In this document: piece after piece, positions 1 to 9,064 of the stretch
Numbering within the stretch: position 1 is the first letter of the stretch
How the letters are laid out: every line of letters begins with the position of its first letter
DNA from: Ruminiclostridium papyrosolvens C7
GTDB taxonomy: Bacteria; Bacillota; Clostridia; Acetivibrionales; DSM-1351
Reading direction: 5' to 3'
DNA length: 64,000 nucleotides
Assembly: GCF_000421965.1 (NCBI RefSeq)
Contig: NZ_ATAY01000033.1
Span: forward strand, 1 to 64,000
Notes under the pieces: model-generated
The model's input: the letters and a program-made list of their open reading frames with translations, nothing else
Told to the model about the DNA's origin: nothing
Databases searched by the model: none
Program-made: the position numbers and the translations under genes

Positions 1-2
1 AT

Positions 3-242
3 TTGACAAACAGGTCAGGTTTGCAGTTAAGCTTCGCATGGGATGGTACATCTGGTACAAGGTATGCAATATACAAAGCGGCAACCGGATCAACCGACTT
101 ACCTGAAAAATGTATGGAAACTACAGATACAACTTTAACAGTCGATACGTTAATCGGAAGCTATGATTTTTATGTTGCACAGATAGATGAATCAGGAAAC
201 AAAATATCTTACTTGAGTGAACCAATTACCGTAATTTCCTAA
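3..242 (+). CDS. C-terminal end of a fibronectin-III-like surface protein (partial)
   Basis: About 79 residues remain and the 5' end lies outside the window; the TTG at position 3 is probably just an internal Leu codon. The peptide alternates hydrophobic residues in a beta-strand pattern, with a core Trp (SFAWDG), a Tyr pair (RYAIYKA) and a closing YDFYVAQIDESGN segment. This is typical of the last strands of an Fn3 or related Ig-like domain. The stop at 240-242 is followed by a strong bidirectional terminator shared with the convergent SLH protein gene. Full function is unknown. A secreted surface or enzyme-linked beta-sandwich module is likely given its neighbour, but this is inference. Confidence 0.5.
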   Translation: MTNRSGLQLSFAWDGTSGTRYAIYKAATGSTDLPEKCMETTDTTLTVDTLIGSYDFYVAQIDESGNKISYLSEPITVIS

Positions 243-270
243 TTTTTAAACATACATATATCAAAAATTA

Positions 271-311
271 AAATAGCTTCTGCAAAACATCAAATTTTGC
301 AGAAGCTATTT
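271..311. terminator. Bidirectional intrinsic terminator
   Basis: A perfect 17-bp inverted repeat (271-287 and 295-311, 7-nt loop) is flanked by A and T runs. It lies between two convergent genes and should end transcription from both sides. Confidence 0.85.
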
Positions 312-324
312 TTTTGTAAATGCC

Positions 325-3300
325 TTAAATTAAATGTGCATTTTTTAGAAGCTTTATTATTACTGTAGCACTTTCAGCTCTTGTAACATTATTTTTAGGA
401 TTGAGCTTTCCTTTGTTACCGACAAACAATCCGCTGTTGACGCAGATAGCCGCTCCGTTCTTTGCCCATTTTGAAATATCGCGGGAATCGGAGAAGTTTT
501 TGTTCAGATTATCGGTATTTGTCAGTGTTGTGTCCATTCCTGCTATTTTCATAGCCTTTGAAATCATTGTCATTGACTGTTCTCTTGTAATCAAATCATT
601 TGGCCCGAATTTTCCGTTAGTATAGCCCGTAATAATTCCGTATTGGTATGCAGTACAGATATATGAATAATATGGATTATCCTTGCCCACATCAGAAAAA
701 TTATCAGCAAACTGAGAACCTTTCAAGCCCAAAGCCTTTACTATCATTACTGCAAATTCTGCCCTTGTAACAGCTCTGTCGGGAGTGAAATTCCCATTTC
801 CCGTTCCACTGACTATGAGCCTTGAACCTGCATCATTTACGTAATCCTTTGACCAGTGTTTTTCCACATCCTTAAATGTTAATGGATTGTATATAAGTGC
901 ATATGTGCTGTTTGTCAGGCTGTTTATCTTCGCATAGTACCTGTTGTCGATAATATTAACTGCCGTTGGTACATGTGTAAATGATCCGTCAGGATTGCAC
1001 ACAACACCTGTAGTTATTTTTTTAGGATCCATTCCCTCCGGTATTGCTACAGTTCTTGCAACGTAATGGTTAAAAGAAGAAACTGTAACTTCCCTGCCTG
1101 CATTTACAAATGATATTTCAAATTCAACAGGTTTACCCTTTACCTCAAAGCCTTTTTGAGTAGCTTCATCTTTTATCTTTTCTGATTTATCTTCAGAAGC
1201 TTTGGTTACTGTGACTTTAACTGAAATATCTTTAAGTTCAGGGTTACCGCCCAGTTTTTTCACTATCTCGTCTATATTGACATTGTTGGCAGGTAAGGTA
1301 TACGATGCATTTTCCGTTTTGATTTCAATGGTTGCATCCATATCTGCCATAGCCTTTAATGTACTGGCCTTTAACTCTCCTACAACTTTATCGGAATTGT
1401 TGCTAACAGGAATTACTACCTTCTTTTCCTTATCAGGATTCGTCTTTTCCATTTCATTAAGGGTTTTTTGTACTTCCGTTTCATCCAGATTTACTGTGGT
1501 GGTTTTAGTGTTATTCTCATTCTGAACGTCAACAGAGATATTTTTCAGAGTATGATCTCCTACATTTATGTCTATTGTTTCTTTTGGCAACGGTGTTTCA
1601 GGATTTGTACCGCCTCCTGTCGGACTGTCTGATGTGCCGGTTCCTGACACTTTAAACTTAATCGGACTATTTACTGCGTCTTTGCCTGTTATGGTTATTT
1701 CGGCCGTTTTTGTTCCAGCAGAAGACGGCTTAAATACTATGGCGAAGGAAACTGAGCCTTTTCCTGAAATAGGACTTACAGGTCCATTTTTTATAGTGAA
1801 ATCCGAACCTGTTATTGATATTAATTTATTTATACCATCCTCTGTTAGGTCACTATTACCGGTATTTGATATTGTAAACTCCAATTCGCTTTCCTTGCCT
1901 GTTTTTGTATCTTCAAATTTAACGGTATTACCGTTTGCAATTTCCGTACCATCTTTCTTTTTTAAAATTTTAATAAAAGCTCTATCATCGTCTTCTATGA
2001 TTCCTTCTGCTTTAATATCTCCGTTTTCAGGTTTCAAAATCACAAAGAAATTTTCGTCAGGCTCGCCGTTTTTGTCTCCGTTTACATTTACTGTTATTGA
2101 CTTGGATATTTCACCGGGAGCAAATTCCAACTTGCCAGACAACGGAGTGTAGTCGTTATCAGCAATTGTCGCTGTTCCGTCTTCTGTTGCATAATCGACG
2201 GAAACTATTTTTTCGCACACCGCAGAAAGCGTTACATCAAACACTATCTGTGTACTTCCGGAATCTCCTTCTGCAACTTTTACCTTACTCTCGTCTAAGG
2301 TAAAGGCTGGTGCCAGGTCATCGTCTTTTATTGTACACACCGCTGTTCCTTTTAGAGGATTTATTTCCGCTTCAGCTGAAGGATTTGAAAGACTTAATGA
2401 AAATGTTTCATTATCCTCATATAAGGAATCTCCTACAATTTCTACATGGATTGTTCCACTTTTCAATCCGGCAGGTATTTTCAGTTTGCCTGCCACCGCT
2501 GTATAGTCTTTTCCAGCTTTTGCAGTTCCATCTGATGTAGCATAATCTACATATATATCCTTTGCACTCGCTGTTGAAAGGGTTACTGTAAAAGAAGCCG
2601 TAGTCTTCCCCGAATTACCCTCTACTTCACCAATGTTTTCAATGGATATTAACGGTATGGATTCATTGTCATTTATAGTTCCTGTTCCTGTAGCCTTCCC
2701 CATTTCTACGGATGGCTCTGATAAATCAAACAGTTCTACATCGAAGGATTCTACTCCTTCATATATTTCATCGTCATTTATGTCAATGGTAATAGTCTTA
2801 TCCCCGAATTCACCTTTTGCAAAAGTAACAAGACCTTCACTTTGAACATAATCGCTAACCTTTACCGCACTACCGTCTTTTGTCCTGTATTTGACAGTTA
2901 CGCTTTGGGAACAAGGTTTGCTTAATGATATCTTAAATTCAATCTTGGGGTTAGCCCCTTCTGTTATAGATGCATCTTTTATAGAGATTGTTGACTTATC
3001 GTTATCCTTAATTGTACCCGTAGCTGTATAATTCAGCTTGTTGGCATTAGCAGCTGTCAAATCCAGTGTAACTGTCTCATTTGGCTCAAGTAAATCGTCC
3101 CCTAAAACAGTCACTTCAATTTGTTGTGTGCTTGTGTCACCCGGATTAAACGTCAGAGTTCCATTAGTAATAGCTGTATAATCCAATCCTTGAGTAGCGG
3201 TTCCATCAGCAGTTGAGTAATTTACCGTTACGTTTTTTCCGCTTTCTGCTGAAAGCTGAACATTAAATATCAGTTTGGTATTATTATCCGAATCATCTTC

Positions 3301-5310
3301 ATCTACCTCTGCATTTGATACAACTATGTCGGGTGCAGCATCATCGTCCTTTATAGTACATTTTGCAGTAGAAGAAGCACCCAGATCTGCGCCCACAGGA
3401 TTATTTATGGCAAGTGAAAAATCTTCGTCATCTTCATCCAATGTGTCATTTATTACACCTACTTGTATTGTGCCACTTGTTTCGCCTTTTGGTATGGTTA
3501 ATGTTCCTGATGAACTTGTATAATCTTTAGGACTCTTTGCAGATCCGTCTGATGTTGCATAATCTACAGTGATATCTTCATCGCTGACCGCGGAGAGTGT
3601 AACCGTAAATATCGCCTTTGAGGCACTAGTATCCTTTTCATCGAATTCAACAGGATCTACTGTTACCTTGGGTTTTGGGTCTACGTTTGTAATCGTTAAA
3701 TCAACTGATTTAACGGTTCCCGTACTTCCGTTTGTAACATCGGCATCGGAGGTACTTACTGCAAGCATCCTTGCATTATTGAATTTATTATTTGGTATTC
3801 CTTTAATTACTACTGAACCTTCTGTCTGTTTGCCGGGAATTGTAATAGTTTCGTTTGAAACTGTAAAATCCTTATCTTTCATAGCACCTGAGAATGACAA
3901 TTTTACTGTTACATCCTTGCTTGATTTATTTGTAAGAGTAGCTTTTACGGTTGCCGTATCAATTCCGTTTTCTGATATTGAAGCCGGAGTTATGCTTAAA
4001 TTGACTTTTGGCTCGGTTTCGTCATCAGTAATTGTCAGCGCACGCGAAGTAATTGTACCTTTTTCTCCATATTCAACAGTGCTTATTTCAACGGTTACAC
4101 TCTTACCGCCTGAAAAGATATCGTCGTCCAGCGTAGTTATGTCAACTGAACCTGATAAACTGTTTGCGGGTATGGAAATAGAAGTCGGAGAGTTAAAGTC
4201 AGTTCCTGCTACCGCACCTGAAAAATCAAGATTAACTTTTACATTTTCATAGGTTTTATTTGAAAGAGTAGCCGTTATTTTTGCAGAACCACCATTTTCA
4301 CTTATACTGCTTTTATCAATGCTCAATTCTACTACTTTTGGAGGAGTACCATTGGCTTTTATGGTACAGGTAGCCTCTCCTTTTATAATACCGCCTACAC
4401 TTGGGTTTGAAATAGTAACTTTAAATACTTCGTCTTGTTCAAAGTCTGTATCAGTTTTTATAGGTATCGTTATTGTCCCATAGGGTTGCCCGGCTGGAAT
4501 AGTAATTGTACCATTCAATACAGATGTACCCAAATCATCTGCTGTTGCAGAATCGGTATTGATTGAGTAATTAACAGTTATAGCATTTGTGTAAGGCCTT
4601 GTAAGATTTACCTTAAAGATTGCACTCTGCCCTTCAGTTGTATCAGGTGCATTGTCTATTGAAAGGTCTGTCAGGTTTGAGAAATCAAGGCTGTCTAGAG
4701 AAATATACAAGGGCTGATTAGTATTCGTATGAGTAATTACTACTCTGTTAATATCATACCAACTGTCTCCGAAAGAAAGAAGTCCGCCGTACTCACCATC
4801 TGTGGAGTTGCATACATTATTTGTATAAGTAACATCACCATATGTGGTAGTACCCGGTTTAGTAAAATCAATACCCTTTACATTCACACATTCTAACGAA
4901 CCATTGTATCCCTTGATATCCACCTGAGTCGAAGAGACCACATCGGTTATCAATGCGTACAACGACTCCAACTTAAATGTCCTTTCTATTGCTGATTCAA
5001 ATGCGAAGTATGTAGGGCTTTTATTTAAATCCGGATCATTACTAATTGCCATACCGCTAAAACCATTTATTGTACGACCGTAACCAAATTCATAACTTAA
5101 TGCATCCCAACCCCTAACGTCAATAATACCATCAGTGTTAAAATTCAGATCTCCTATTTGGTATGGTCCATTTACACTAACAGCCGAAAGTGGATCAAAA
5201 TCTTGATCCTGTGGTGCTTCTGCATAGACATAACCCGTATTATATGCCAGTATAACGTTGAAAAGTAAAATACAAATTACCATAGATATCCTTTTAAATG
5301 TTTTTGACAT
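325..5310 (-). CDS. Giant Calx-beta repeat surface protein with C-terminal SLH anchor
   Basis: This 1661-aa exported protein is probably held on the cell wall. A signal peptide covers residues 1-30 (hydrophobic MVICILLFNVILAY, then YVYAEA). A beta-rich domain at about 45-215 is followed by eight Calx-beta repeats (about 225-1085), each ending in a TIKDDD-like calcium-binding motif. An ASH-like choice-of-anchor domain (about 1086-1200) and a Gly/Pro linker come next, then a domain common in clostridial SLH proteins, then three SLH repeats (about 1480-1661; FKDVEKHW, NFSDVGKD, NFSDSRDI, each with a TRAE/TREQ motif). SLH repeats bind pyruvylated wall polysaccharide; Calx-beta repeats bind calcium and act as spacers or adhesive rods. 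A GGAGGGG site lies 6 nt before the ATG. The likely role is scaffold or adhesin; the ligand is unknown. Confidence 0.9.
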   Translation of the reverse strand: MSKTFKRISMVICILLFNVILAYNTGYVYAEAPQDQDFDPLSAVSVNGPYQIGDLNFNTDGIIDVRGWDALSYEFGYGRTINGFSGMAISNDPDLNKSPTYFAFESAIERTFKLESLYALITDVVSSTQVDIKGYNGSLECVNVKGIDFTKPGTTTYGDVTYTNNVCNSTDGEYGGLLSFGDSWYDINRVVITHTNTNQPLYISLDSLDFSNLTDLSIDNAPDTTEGQSAIFKVNLTRPYTNAITVNYSINTDSATADDLGTSVLNGTITIPAGQPYGTITIPIKTDTDFEQDEVFKVTISNPSVGGIIKGEATCTIKANGTPPKVVELSIDKSSISENGGSAKITATLSNKTYENVKVNLDFSGAVAGTDFNSPTSISIPANSLSGSVDITTLDDDIFSGGKSVTVEISTVEYGEKGTITSRALTITDDETEPKVNLSITPASISENGIDTATVKATLTNKSSKDVTVKLSFSGAMKDKDFTVSNETITIPGKQTEGSVVIKGIPNNKFNNARMLAVSTSDADVTNGSTGTVKSVDLTITNVDPKPKVTVDPVEFDEKDTSASKAIFTVTLSAVSDEDITVDYATSDGSAKSPKDYTSSSGTLTIPKGETSGTIQVGVINDTLDEDDEDFSLAINNPVGADLGASSTAKCTIKDDDAAPDIVVSNAEVDEDDSDNNTKLIFNVQLSAESGKNVTVNYSTADGTATQGLDYTAITNGTLTFNPGDTSTQQIEVTVLGDDLLEPNETVTLDLTAANANKLNYTATGTIKDNDKSTISIKDASITEGANPKIEFKISLSKPCSQSVTVKYRTKDGSAVKVSDYVQSEGLVTFAKGEFGDKTITIDINDDEIYEGVESFDVELFDLSEPSVEMGKATGTGTINDNESIPLISIENIGEVEGNSGKTTASFTVTLSTASAKDIYVDYATSDGTAKAGKDYTAVAGKLKIPAGLKSGTIHVEIVGDSLYEDNETFSLSLSNPSAEAEINPLKGTAVCTIKDDDLAPAFTLDESKVKVAEGDSGSTQIVFDVTLSAVCEKIVSVDYATEDGTATIADNDYTPLSGKLEFAPGEISKSITVNVNGDKNGEPDENFFVILKPENGDIKAEGIIEDDDRAFIKILKKKDGTEIANGNTVKFEDTKTGKESELEFTISNTGNSDLTEDGINKLISITGSDFTIKNGPVSPISGKGSVSFAIVFKPSSAGTKTAEITITGKDAVNSPIKFKVSGTGTSDSPTGGGTNPETPLPKETIDINVGDHTLKNISVDVQNENNTKTTTVNLDETEVQKTLNEMEKTNPDKEKKVVIPVSNNSDKVVGELKASTLKAMADMDATIEIKTENASYTLPANNVNIDEIVKKLGGNPELKDISVKVTVTKASEDKSEKIKDEATQKGFEVKGKPVEFEISFVNAGREVTVSSFNHYVARTVAIPEGMDPKKITTGVVCNPDGSFTHVPTAVNIIDNRYYAKINSLTNSTYALIYNPLTFKDVEKHWSKDYVNDAGSRLIVSGTGNGNFTPDRAVTRAEFAVMIVKALGLKGSQFADNFSDVGKDNPYYSYICTAYQYGIITGYTNGKFGPNDLITREQSMTMISKAMKIAGMDTTLTNTDNLNKNFSDSRDISKWAKNGAAICVNSGLFVGNKGKLNPKNNVTRAESATVIIKLLKNAHLI

Positions 5311-5330
5311 CTGCCCCTCCTATAAGCATA

Positions 5331-5362
5331 GCCACACTCATGGCATAAAACCAGAGTGTGGC
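5331..5362 (-). promoter_or_regulatory. Intergenic hairpin in front of the SLH protein gene
   Basis: Arms of 9 bp (5331-5339 and 5354-5362) form a GC-rich hairpin just upstream of the ribosome binding site of the SLH gene, between two minus-strand genes. There is no U-tract, so it is more likely an mRNA processing or stability element than a terminator. Function is inferred only from position. Confidence 0.4.
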
Positions 5363-5372
5363 CAAATATTAA

Positions 5373-6719
5373 TTAAGATATTGTTATATTACATATATAA
5401 GTATTTTTATTTCCTGTATTCTTCGATGTAACATCGATATTAATCGTATTAACTCCTATTTGCAAATTTGCGGCGGTATATGGCGAACCACTTGCTACCG
5501 TATTACCGTTAACAGTAATATTAACACCATTAGCATTACTAGCAGTTGGTGTTACAGATAAGCTTGTAGTTCCACTGACACTTGTGGAATATTGATATTG
5601 TGTTGAGCTGAAAGCTGGCTGCAAGACAAGCGATGTTTTTCCATTTTTAACAGATAAACTGTATAAAGTCAAATCCTCTTTCCTCTTAATTGTTACCGTA
5701 TACGTCTGCGATGACATTGATGCTGTAGATACTATGACATTTACAGTTGTATCCCCAGTTGTCTGTAGTGGAATCGGCCCGTATGGTGTACCACTTACAG
5801 CAGCTCCTCCGTTTATTGTCATAGTGGATGCAGGGTTTTCACATGTAGCATTTATCATTACGCTTTGAACTGTACTATCAACTTCTACCGTGTACCCGAA
5901 AGTATTTTTATCAAAATTCGGTGTCATCGGAAGTACTGTGGTTCCGTTAAGAACTGAAAGACTCGTGAGTTTGTTACTGTTAAGCCTTGTGACAGTCAGG
6001 GTATATCTCTGAGTTATGTACCCAACCGCCGAAGTAACATCAATAGTTATGGTATTGACACCGACTGCAAGGTTCACAGCTGCTCCTGCTCCACTTGCGG
6101 TTACAGCTCCATTTACCCTAATAACCGCGTTTTGGCCATAGGCAGTCGGAGTTTCTGCGGTAGGAGTTACTACAATACTGGTCGTACTATAGTCAACTGA
6201 AGCCGTATACGCAAACGTAGTTTTAGTAAAAGCAGGTGTAAGTGTACCGCTGTTTATCGTCAAACTTGATAGATATGGGCTTGTTGGGTCAACAGAAAAC
6301 AATTGGAAATTGGAAATCGAAGCGATGTTGGGATTACATTTTAGCCCTTTTGTTACATTAACCCTATAATAAGTATATGCGGCAGTAGGAACAAATGTTC
6401 TGTCCGAACTATACGTTATTGTGCTGGTATTTGTGTTATCAACTGTATCGAGGGTCACCCATGAAGTATTGTTATTACTACCCTGTAAAGAATAAGTCAG
6501 CAAATAGTATTGCTGAGGATCCCACCCCACTGTAGGCATGCCATTTACAACCCACCGATTTACACAATACAATTGGTTTGGTGTAAAATTAAGAGTACAA
6601 GGTACTTCTCCAACCCATCTGTTGACAGGCTTTAATATTCCGTCAACTGCTCTTGCCGCCTCAAAAGGAGCTATGTAACTGGATGCTGAAACTTGACCGG
6701 TTAATGCGGTATTACCCAT
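5373..6719 (-). CDS. Discoidin-like plus three cadherin-like beta-sandwich repeats
   Basis: The 448-aa protein starts with an F5/8-type-C (discoidin-like) carbohydrate-binding fold at about 1-145 (ASSYIAPFEAARAVDG, NRWVGE, then a YYRVNVTKG strand near the end). Three cadherin-like beta-sandwich repeats of about 100 aa follow, each opening with a form of L-x-SLTINSGTL or LSVKNGK and closing with YTVTI. No signal peptide is visible, which is odd for an adhesion-type protein. The start has GGGAGG 8 nt upstream. It is followed by the SLH protein gene on the same strand and is divergent from the three tail-collar genes. A role in a surface or extracellular appendage-like assembly is a guess from context. 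Confidence 0.75.
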   Translation of the reverse strand: MGNTALTGQVSASSYIAPFEAARAVDGILKPVNRWVGEVPCTLNFTPNQLYCVNRWVVNGMPTVGWDPQQYYLLTYSLQGSNNNTSWVTLDTVDNTNTSTITYSSDRTFVPTAAYTYYRVNVTKGLKCNPNIASISNFQLFSVDPTSPYLSSLTINSGTLTPAFTKTTFAYTASVDYSTTSIVVTPTAETPTAYGQNAVIRVNGAVTASGAGAAVNLAVGVNTITIDVTSAVGYITQRYTLTVTRLNSNKLTSLSVLNGTTVLPMTPNFDKNTFGYTVEVDSTVQSVMINATCENPASTMTINGGAAVSGTPYGPIPLQTTGDTTVNVIVSTASMSSQTYTVTIKRKEDLTLYSLSVKNGKTSLVLQPAFSSTQYQYSTSVSGTTSLSVTPTASNANGVNITVNGNTVASGSPYTAANLQIGVNTINIDVTSKNTGNKNTYICNITIS

Positions 6720-6844
6720 ATGTACTTCCTCCCTGCATATTTAAAATTTGTATTTTTTTACATTAAATGATAATATTATTATATTGTAACTTAATCAAAA
6801 TTACAATCAAAATTTTTCTAATTGTCATTATTTATGACATCCTA

Positions 6845-6874
6845 TTGACATATTTTTACACGATAATATATAAT
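6845..6874 (+). promoter_or_regulatory. Sigma-A promoter of the tail-collar trio
   Basis: TTGACA at 6845-6850 and TATAAT at 6869-6874 are separated by 18 bp, 32 bp before the first tail-collar start codon. Both boxes match consensus exactly, so this should be a strong vegetative promoter. Confidence 0.8.
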
Positions 6875-6906
6875 TACAATATATTAAATCAGCGAGAGGT
6901 GTTTAT

Positions 6907-7149
6907 ATGGAGACGATGTTAGGTGAAATTGAGCTTTTCCCATTTACCTTTGTACCGCGAGGATGGCTTTTGTGTAATGGCCAGTTATTAAACATCGCAC
7001 AAAATCAAGCACTGTATTCGTTACTGGGAATTTCTTATGGCGGTGACGGTAAAACAACCTTTGCCCTACCTAATCTATTAGGCACAGAGCCTGTACCGAA
7101 TACAAAGTATTACATAGCAATAGAAGGTCTTTATCCTACAAGGAATTAG
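6907..7149 (+). CDS. Tail-collar domain miniprotein 1 (microcystin-dependent protein type)
   Basis: The 80-aa protein consists of almost only a phage tail-collar domain: GEIELFPFTFVPRGWLLCNG, then the short LLGISYGGDGKTTFALPNL core. These small proteins occur in tandem groups in many non-phage genomes and are named after the microcystin-dependent MdpB. Their biochemical role is not settled. No signal peptide or membrane segment is present. The ATG follows a GAGAGGTG ribosome site and a near-perfect sigma-A promoter. It is first of three paralogues about 30-70 bp apart, so they are probably co-transcribed. Confidence 0.85.
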   Translation: METMLGEIELFPFTFVPRGWLLCNGQLLNIAQNQALYSLLGISYGGDGKTTFALPNLLGTEPVPNTKYYIAIEGLYPTRN

Positions 7150-7220
7150 GTTGATTTTTTATATAATTTCAACTTTTAAAATTTATTTTAGCCGTTCTGC
7201 GGCTCAGGGAGGCTATTATT

Positions 7221-7475
7221 ATGGATTATCCTTTCATAGGTCAGATTCAGCTTTTTGCCTTAGGATTCGCTCCAACCGATTGGCAATTGTGTGATGGAAC
7301 ACAATTGTCGGTTGCACAGAATCAGGCATTATATTCATTAATTGGAAATAAGTTTGGAGGTACTCCTAATCAGACCTTCGCAGTTCCAAATCTGCTAAAA
7401 GCAAGTGCATACCAGGCAAAACGCCCTATGGCTTATTATATTGCAATGACAGGCATGTATCCTACACCCAATTAA
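7221..7475 (+). CDS. Tail-collar domain miniprotein 2
   Basis: The 84-aa paralogue of the preceding gene has the same order: FIGQIQLFALGFAPTDWQLCDG, NQALYSLIGNKFGG, FAVPNL, then a YYIAMTGMYP tail. It carries a short insert (KASAYQAKRP) before the last strand. A GGGAGG site lies 9 nt before the ATG. A small hairpin (7190-7204) sits in the spacer upstream. Function is as unclear as for its siblings; tandem triplication with divergence suggests they form a hetero-oligomer, which is inference. Confidence 0.85.
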   Translation: MDYPFIGQIQLFALGFAPTDWQLCDGTQLSVAQNQALYSLIGNKFGGTPNQTFAVPNLLKASAYQAKRPMAYYIAMTGMYPTPN

Positions 7476-7503
7476 ACAGTTTTATTTTAGGGAGGTTATT
7501 ATA

Positions 7504-7749
7504 ATGGATTTACCTATTTTAGGTATGATAAAGCTCTTTCCGTTTTCCTATGTCCCATCTGGTTGGACGATTTGTAATGGTTCGATTTTAAACGTTCAAA
7601 CAAATACCGCCTTATTTTCACTGCTGGGAGTTCAGTTCGGCGGCAATGGCAGTACTACGTTTGGGCTACCTGATTTAAGAGGTGCGGAACCAGATCCAAA
7701 TACTGTCTTTTGTATAGCTACACAGGGAATATATCCCGAAAGACAATAA
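7504..7749 (+). CDS. Tail-collar domain miniprotein 3
   Basis: The third tandem paralogue (81 aa) reads ILGMIKLFPFSYVPSGWTIC, then LLGVQFGGNGSTTFGLPDLRG and an IATQGIYPE tail. The Gly-Trp and Cys-Asn/Asp-Gly positions match the other two copies. The gene starts 28 bp after copy 2 with a GGGAGG ribosome site. No phage structural gene (baseplate, tail tube, terminase) is nearby, so a prophage origin is not supported. Confidence 0.85.
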   Translation: MDLPILGMIKLFPFSYVPSGWTICNGSILNVQTNTALFSLLGVQFGGNGSTTFGLPDLRGAEPDPNTVFCIATQGIYPERQ

Positions 7750-7870
7750 AAGTAGTTTTTACGGATATTTACCTTATTATTGTAAAAGATATGTTTATTG
7801 GTATGTTAATGTTGGTATATTAAATATTAATATATTTATAACTAATTTAATAATAAGGGAGGAAGTTGTT

Positions 7871-8470
7871 TTGTCCAAGAATTTTTACACAGCAGTAAAA
7901 GACAGACGCACATACTATGAAATTAATAAGCAGATTCCTGTTTCTGATGAAAGGATTCAGGAGATTATAAAAGATGCGGTTCTCCACACACCTTCAGCCT
8001 TTAACAGTCAAAGTGCAAGAGTTGTATTATTATTGGGAGCTAACCATGACAAATTGTGGAGTATAACTAAGGATGCCCTTAGTAAGGTTGTACCGCCTGA
8101 AAACTTTTCAGCAACGGAACAAAAAATCAACTCTTTCAGAAGTGGTTATGGTACTGTTTTGTTTTTTGAGGACAACTCTGTTATCGAGTCCCTACAGCAG
8201 CAATTTGCACTGTATAAGGATAATTTCCCGGTTTGGGCAGAACAGTCAAACGGAATGTTACAATATGTAATTTGGACTGCTTTGGAAATTGAAGGTATAG
8301 GAGCTTCTCTTCAGCACTATAACCCATTGATAGATGATGCCGTCAGAACTGAATGGAAAATCCCCTTGAACTGGAGGCTTGTTGCCCAGATGCCATTCGG
8401 AAAACCAACTGCATCACCTGATGAAAAGCAATTTCAGCCAATTGAATCAAGATTTAAAGTGTTCAAATAA
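7871..8470 (+). CDS. Nitroreductase-family FMN oxidoreductase
   Basis: The 199-aa protein has the nitroreductase fold: an early RRTYYEINKQIP segment (phosphate/FMN-binding Arg pair), the LHTPSAFNSQSARVVLLLG motif that lines the flavin site, and a C-terminal MPFGKPTASPDEK motif. The family reduces nitro compounds, quinones or fatty-acid-related substrates with NAD(P)H and FMN; it most resembles the yeast Hbn1/Frm2-like branch. The start is TTG, chosen because GGGAGG lies 8 nt upstream. It stands alone and is closed by a strong terminator. The physiological substrate is unknown. Confidence 0.85.
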   Translation: MSKNFYTAVKDRRTYYEINKQIPVSDERIQEIIKDAVLHTPSAFNSQSARVVLLLGANHDKLWSITKDALSKVVPPENFSATEQKINSFRSGYGTVLFFEDNSVIESLQQQFALYKDNFPVWAEQSNGMLQYVIWTALEIEGIGASLQHYNPLIDDAVRTEWKIPLNWRLVAQMPFGKPTASPDEKQFQPIESRFKVFK

Positions 8471-8471
8471 G

Positions 8472-8496
8472 AAAAACCGGCGATTAGCCGGTTTTT
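8472..8496. terminator. Bidirectional intrinsic terminator
   Basis: A perfect 10-bp stem (8472-8481, 8487-8496) with a 5-nt loop and A/T flanks lies between the convergent nitroreductase and hemerythrin genes. Confidence 0.85.
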
Positions 8497-9051
8497 CTAT
8501 AATATCTTTTGTTCAAACACTTCTATCATTTTAAGGTATTTCTCCTGTAAATGCCGTTCCTGTGCCTTGTTTTCTGCCTTTTCACATTCATAGTTCAGTT
8601 TGTCCATTGTTTCTTTAACCAAATTATTCCTTGCGAATGTGTATACTACTCCATCTTCTTTTTCAATATGCCTGTAAAGCAGGTGCGTATATGAAACTGC
8701 GTTGGCAATTATATCAAGTTTAGATTCATCCTCACCTTCCATGACCCTTTTTACAGCAGCTTCAAGTTCCTGCATATGAAGCCGTCCGAGATCATGTTCA
8801 ACCAACATGCCATGTCTTACTAGCTTTTGTGCTGCTGGCCCCATCTCCTTTTCCATCCTGTCAAAAAGAAGTTTTTCTTCTTTGCCATGATGGTGGGCAT
8901 CTGCATAATTTCTTACAAAATCAATTATTATAAAAAAATCCTCATACTCTGCCTGTTCACCCTTTAAAATCTTGTAACAGTATGCACGGATGACTTTCAG
9001 CATACGCTTTATATTTTTATGTTCATCTACCATCAAATCAATGCAATTCAT
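8497..9051 (-). CDS. Hemerythrin-like (HHE) cation-binding protein
   Basis: The 184-aa four-helix bundle has the hemerythrin iron ligands in order: H11 (DEHKN), H53-H55 with E58/E59 (HHHGKEE), H86 (VEHDLGRLH), H128 and E131-D133 (RHIEKED). Such proteins bind a di-iron centre and reversibly bind oxygen or NO; in anaerobes they act in oxygen sensing, storage or detoxification. It lies 13 bp after the stop of the next minus-strand gene and is probably translated from the same mRNA. No sensor or output domain is attached, so an oxygen-scavenging role is more likely than signalling. Confidence 0.88.
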   Translation of the reverse strand: MNCIDLMVDEHKNIKRMLKVIRAYCYKILKGEQAEYEDFFIIIDFVRNYADAHHHGKEEKLLFDRMEKEMGPAAQKLVRHGMLVEHDLGRLHMQELEAAVKRVMEGEDESKLDIIANAVSYTHLLYRHIEKEDGVVYTFARNNLVKETMDKLNYECEKAENKAQERHLQEKYLKMIEVFEQKIL

Positions 9052-9064
9052 ATTGTCTTCCTTT

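Noticed and set aside
1202..4252. Long plus-strand frames opposite the Calx-beta gene
   Set aside because: They lack ribosome sites, have low-complexity Ser/Phe/Val composition, and mirror the codon pattern of the minus-strand repeats.
6907..7749. Prophage tail genes
   Set aside because: Only single-domain tail-collar miniproteins are present, with their own sigma-A promoter and no other phage structural, integrase or lysis genes nearby.
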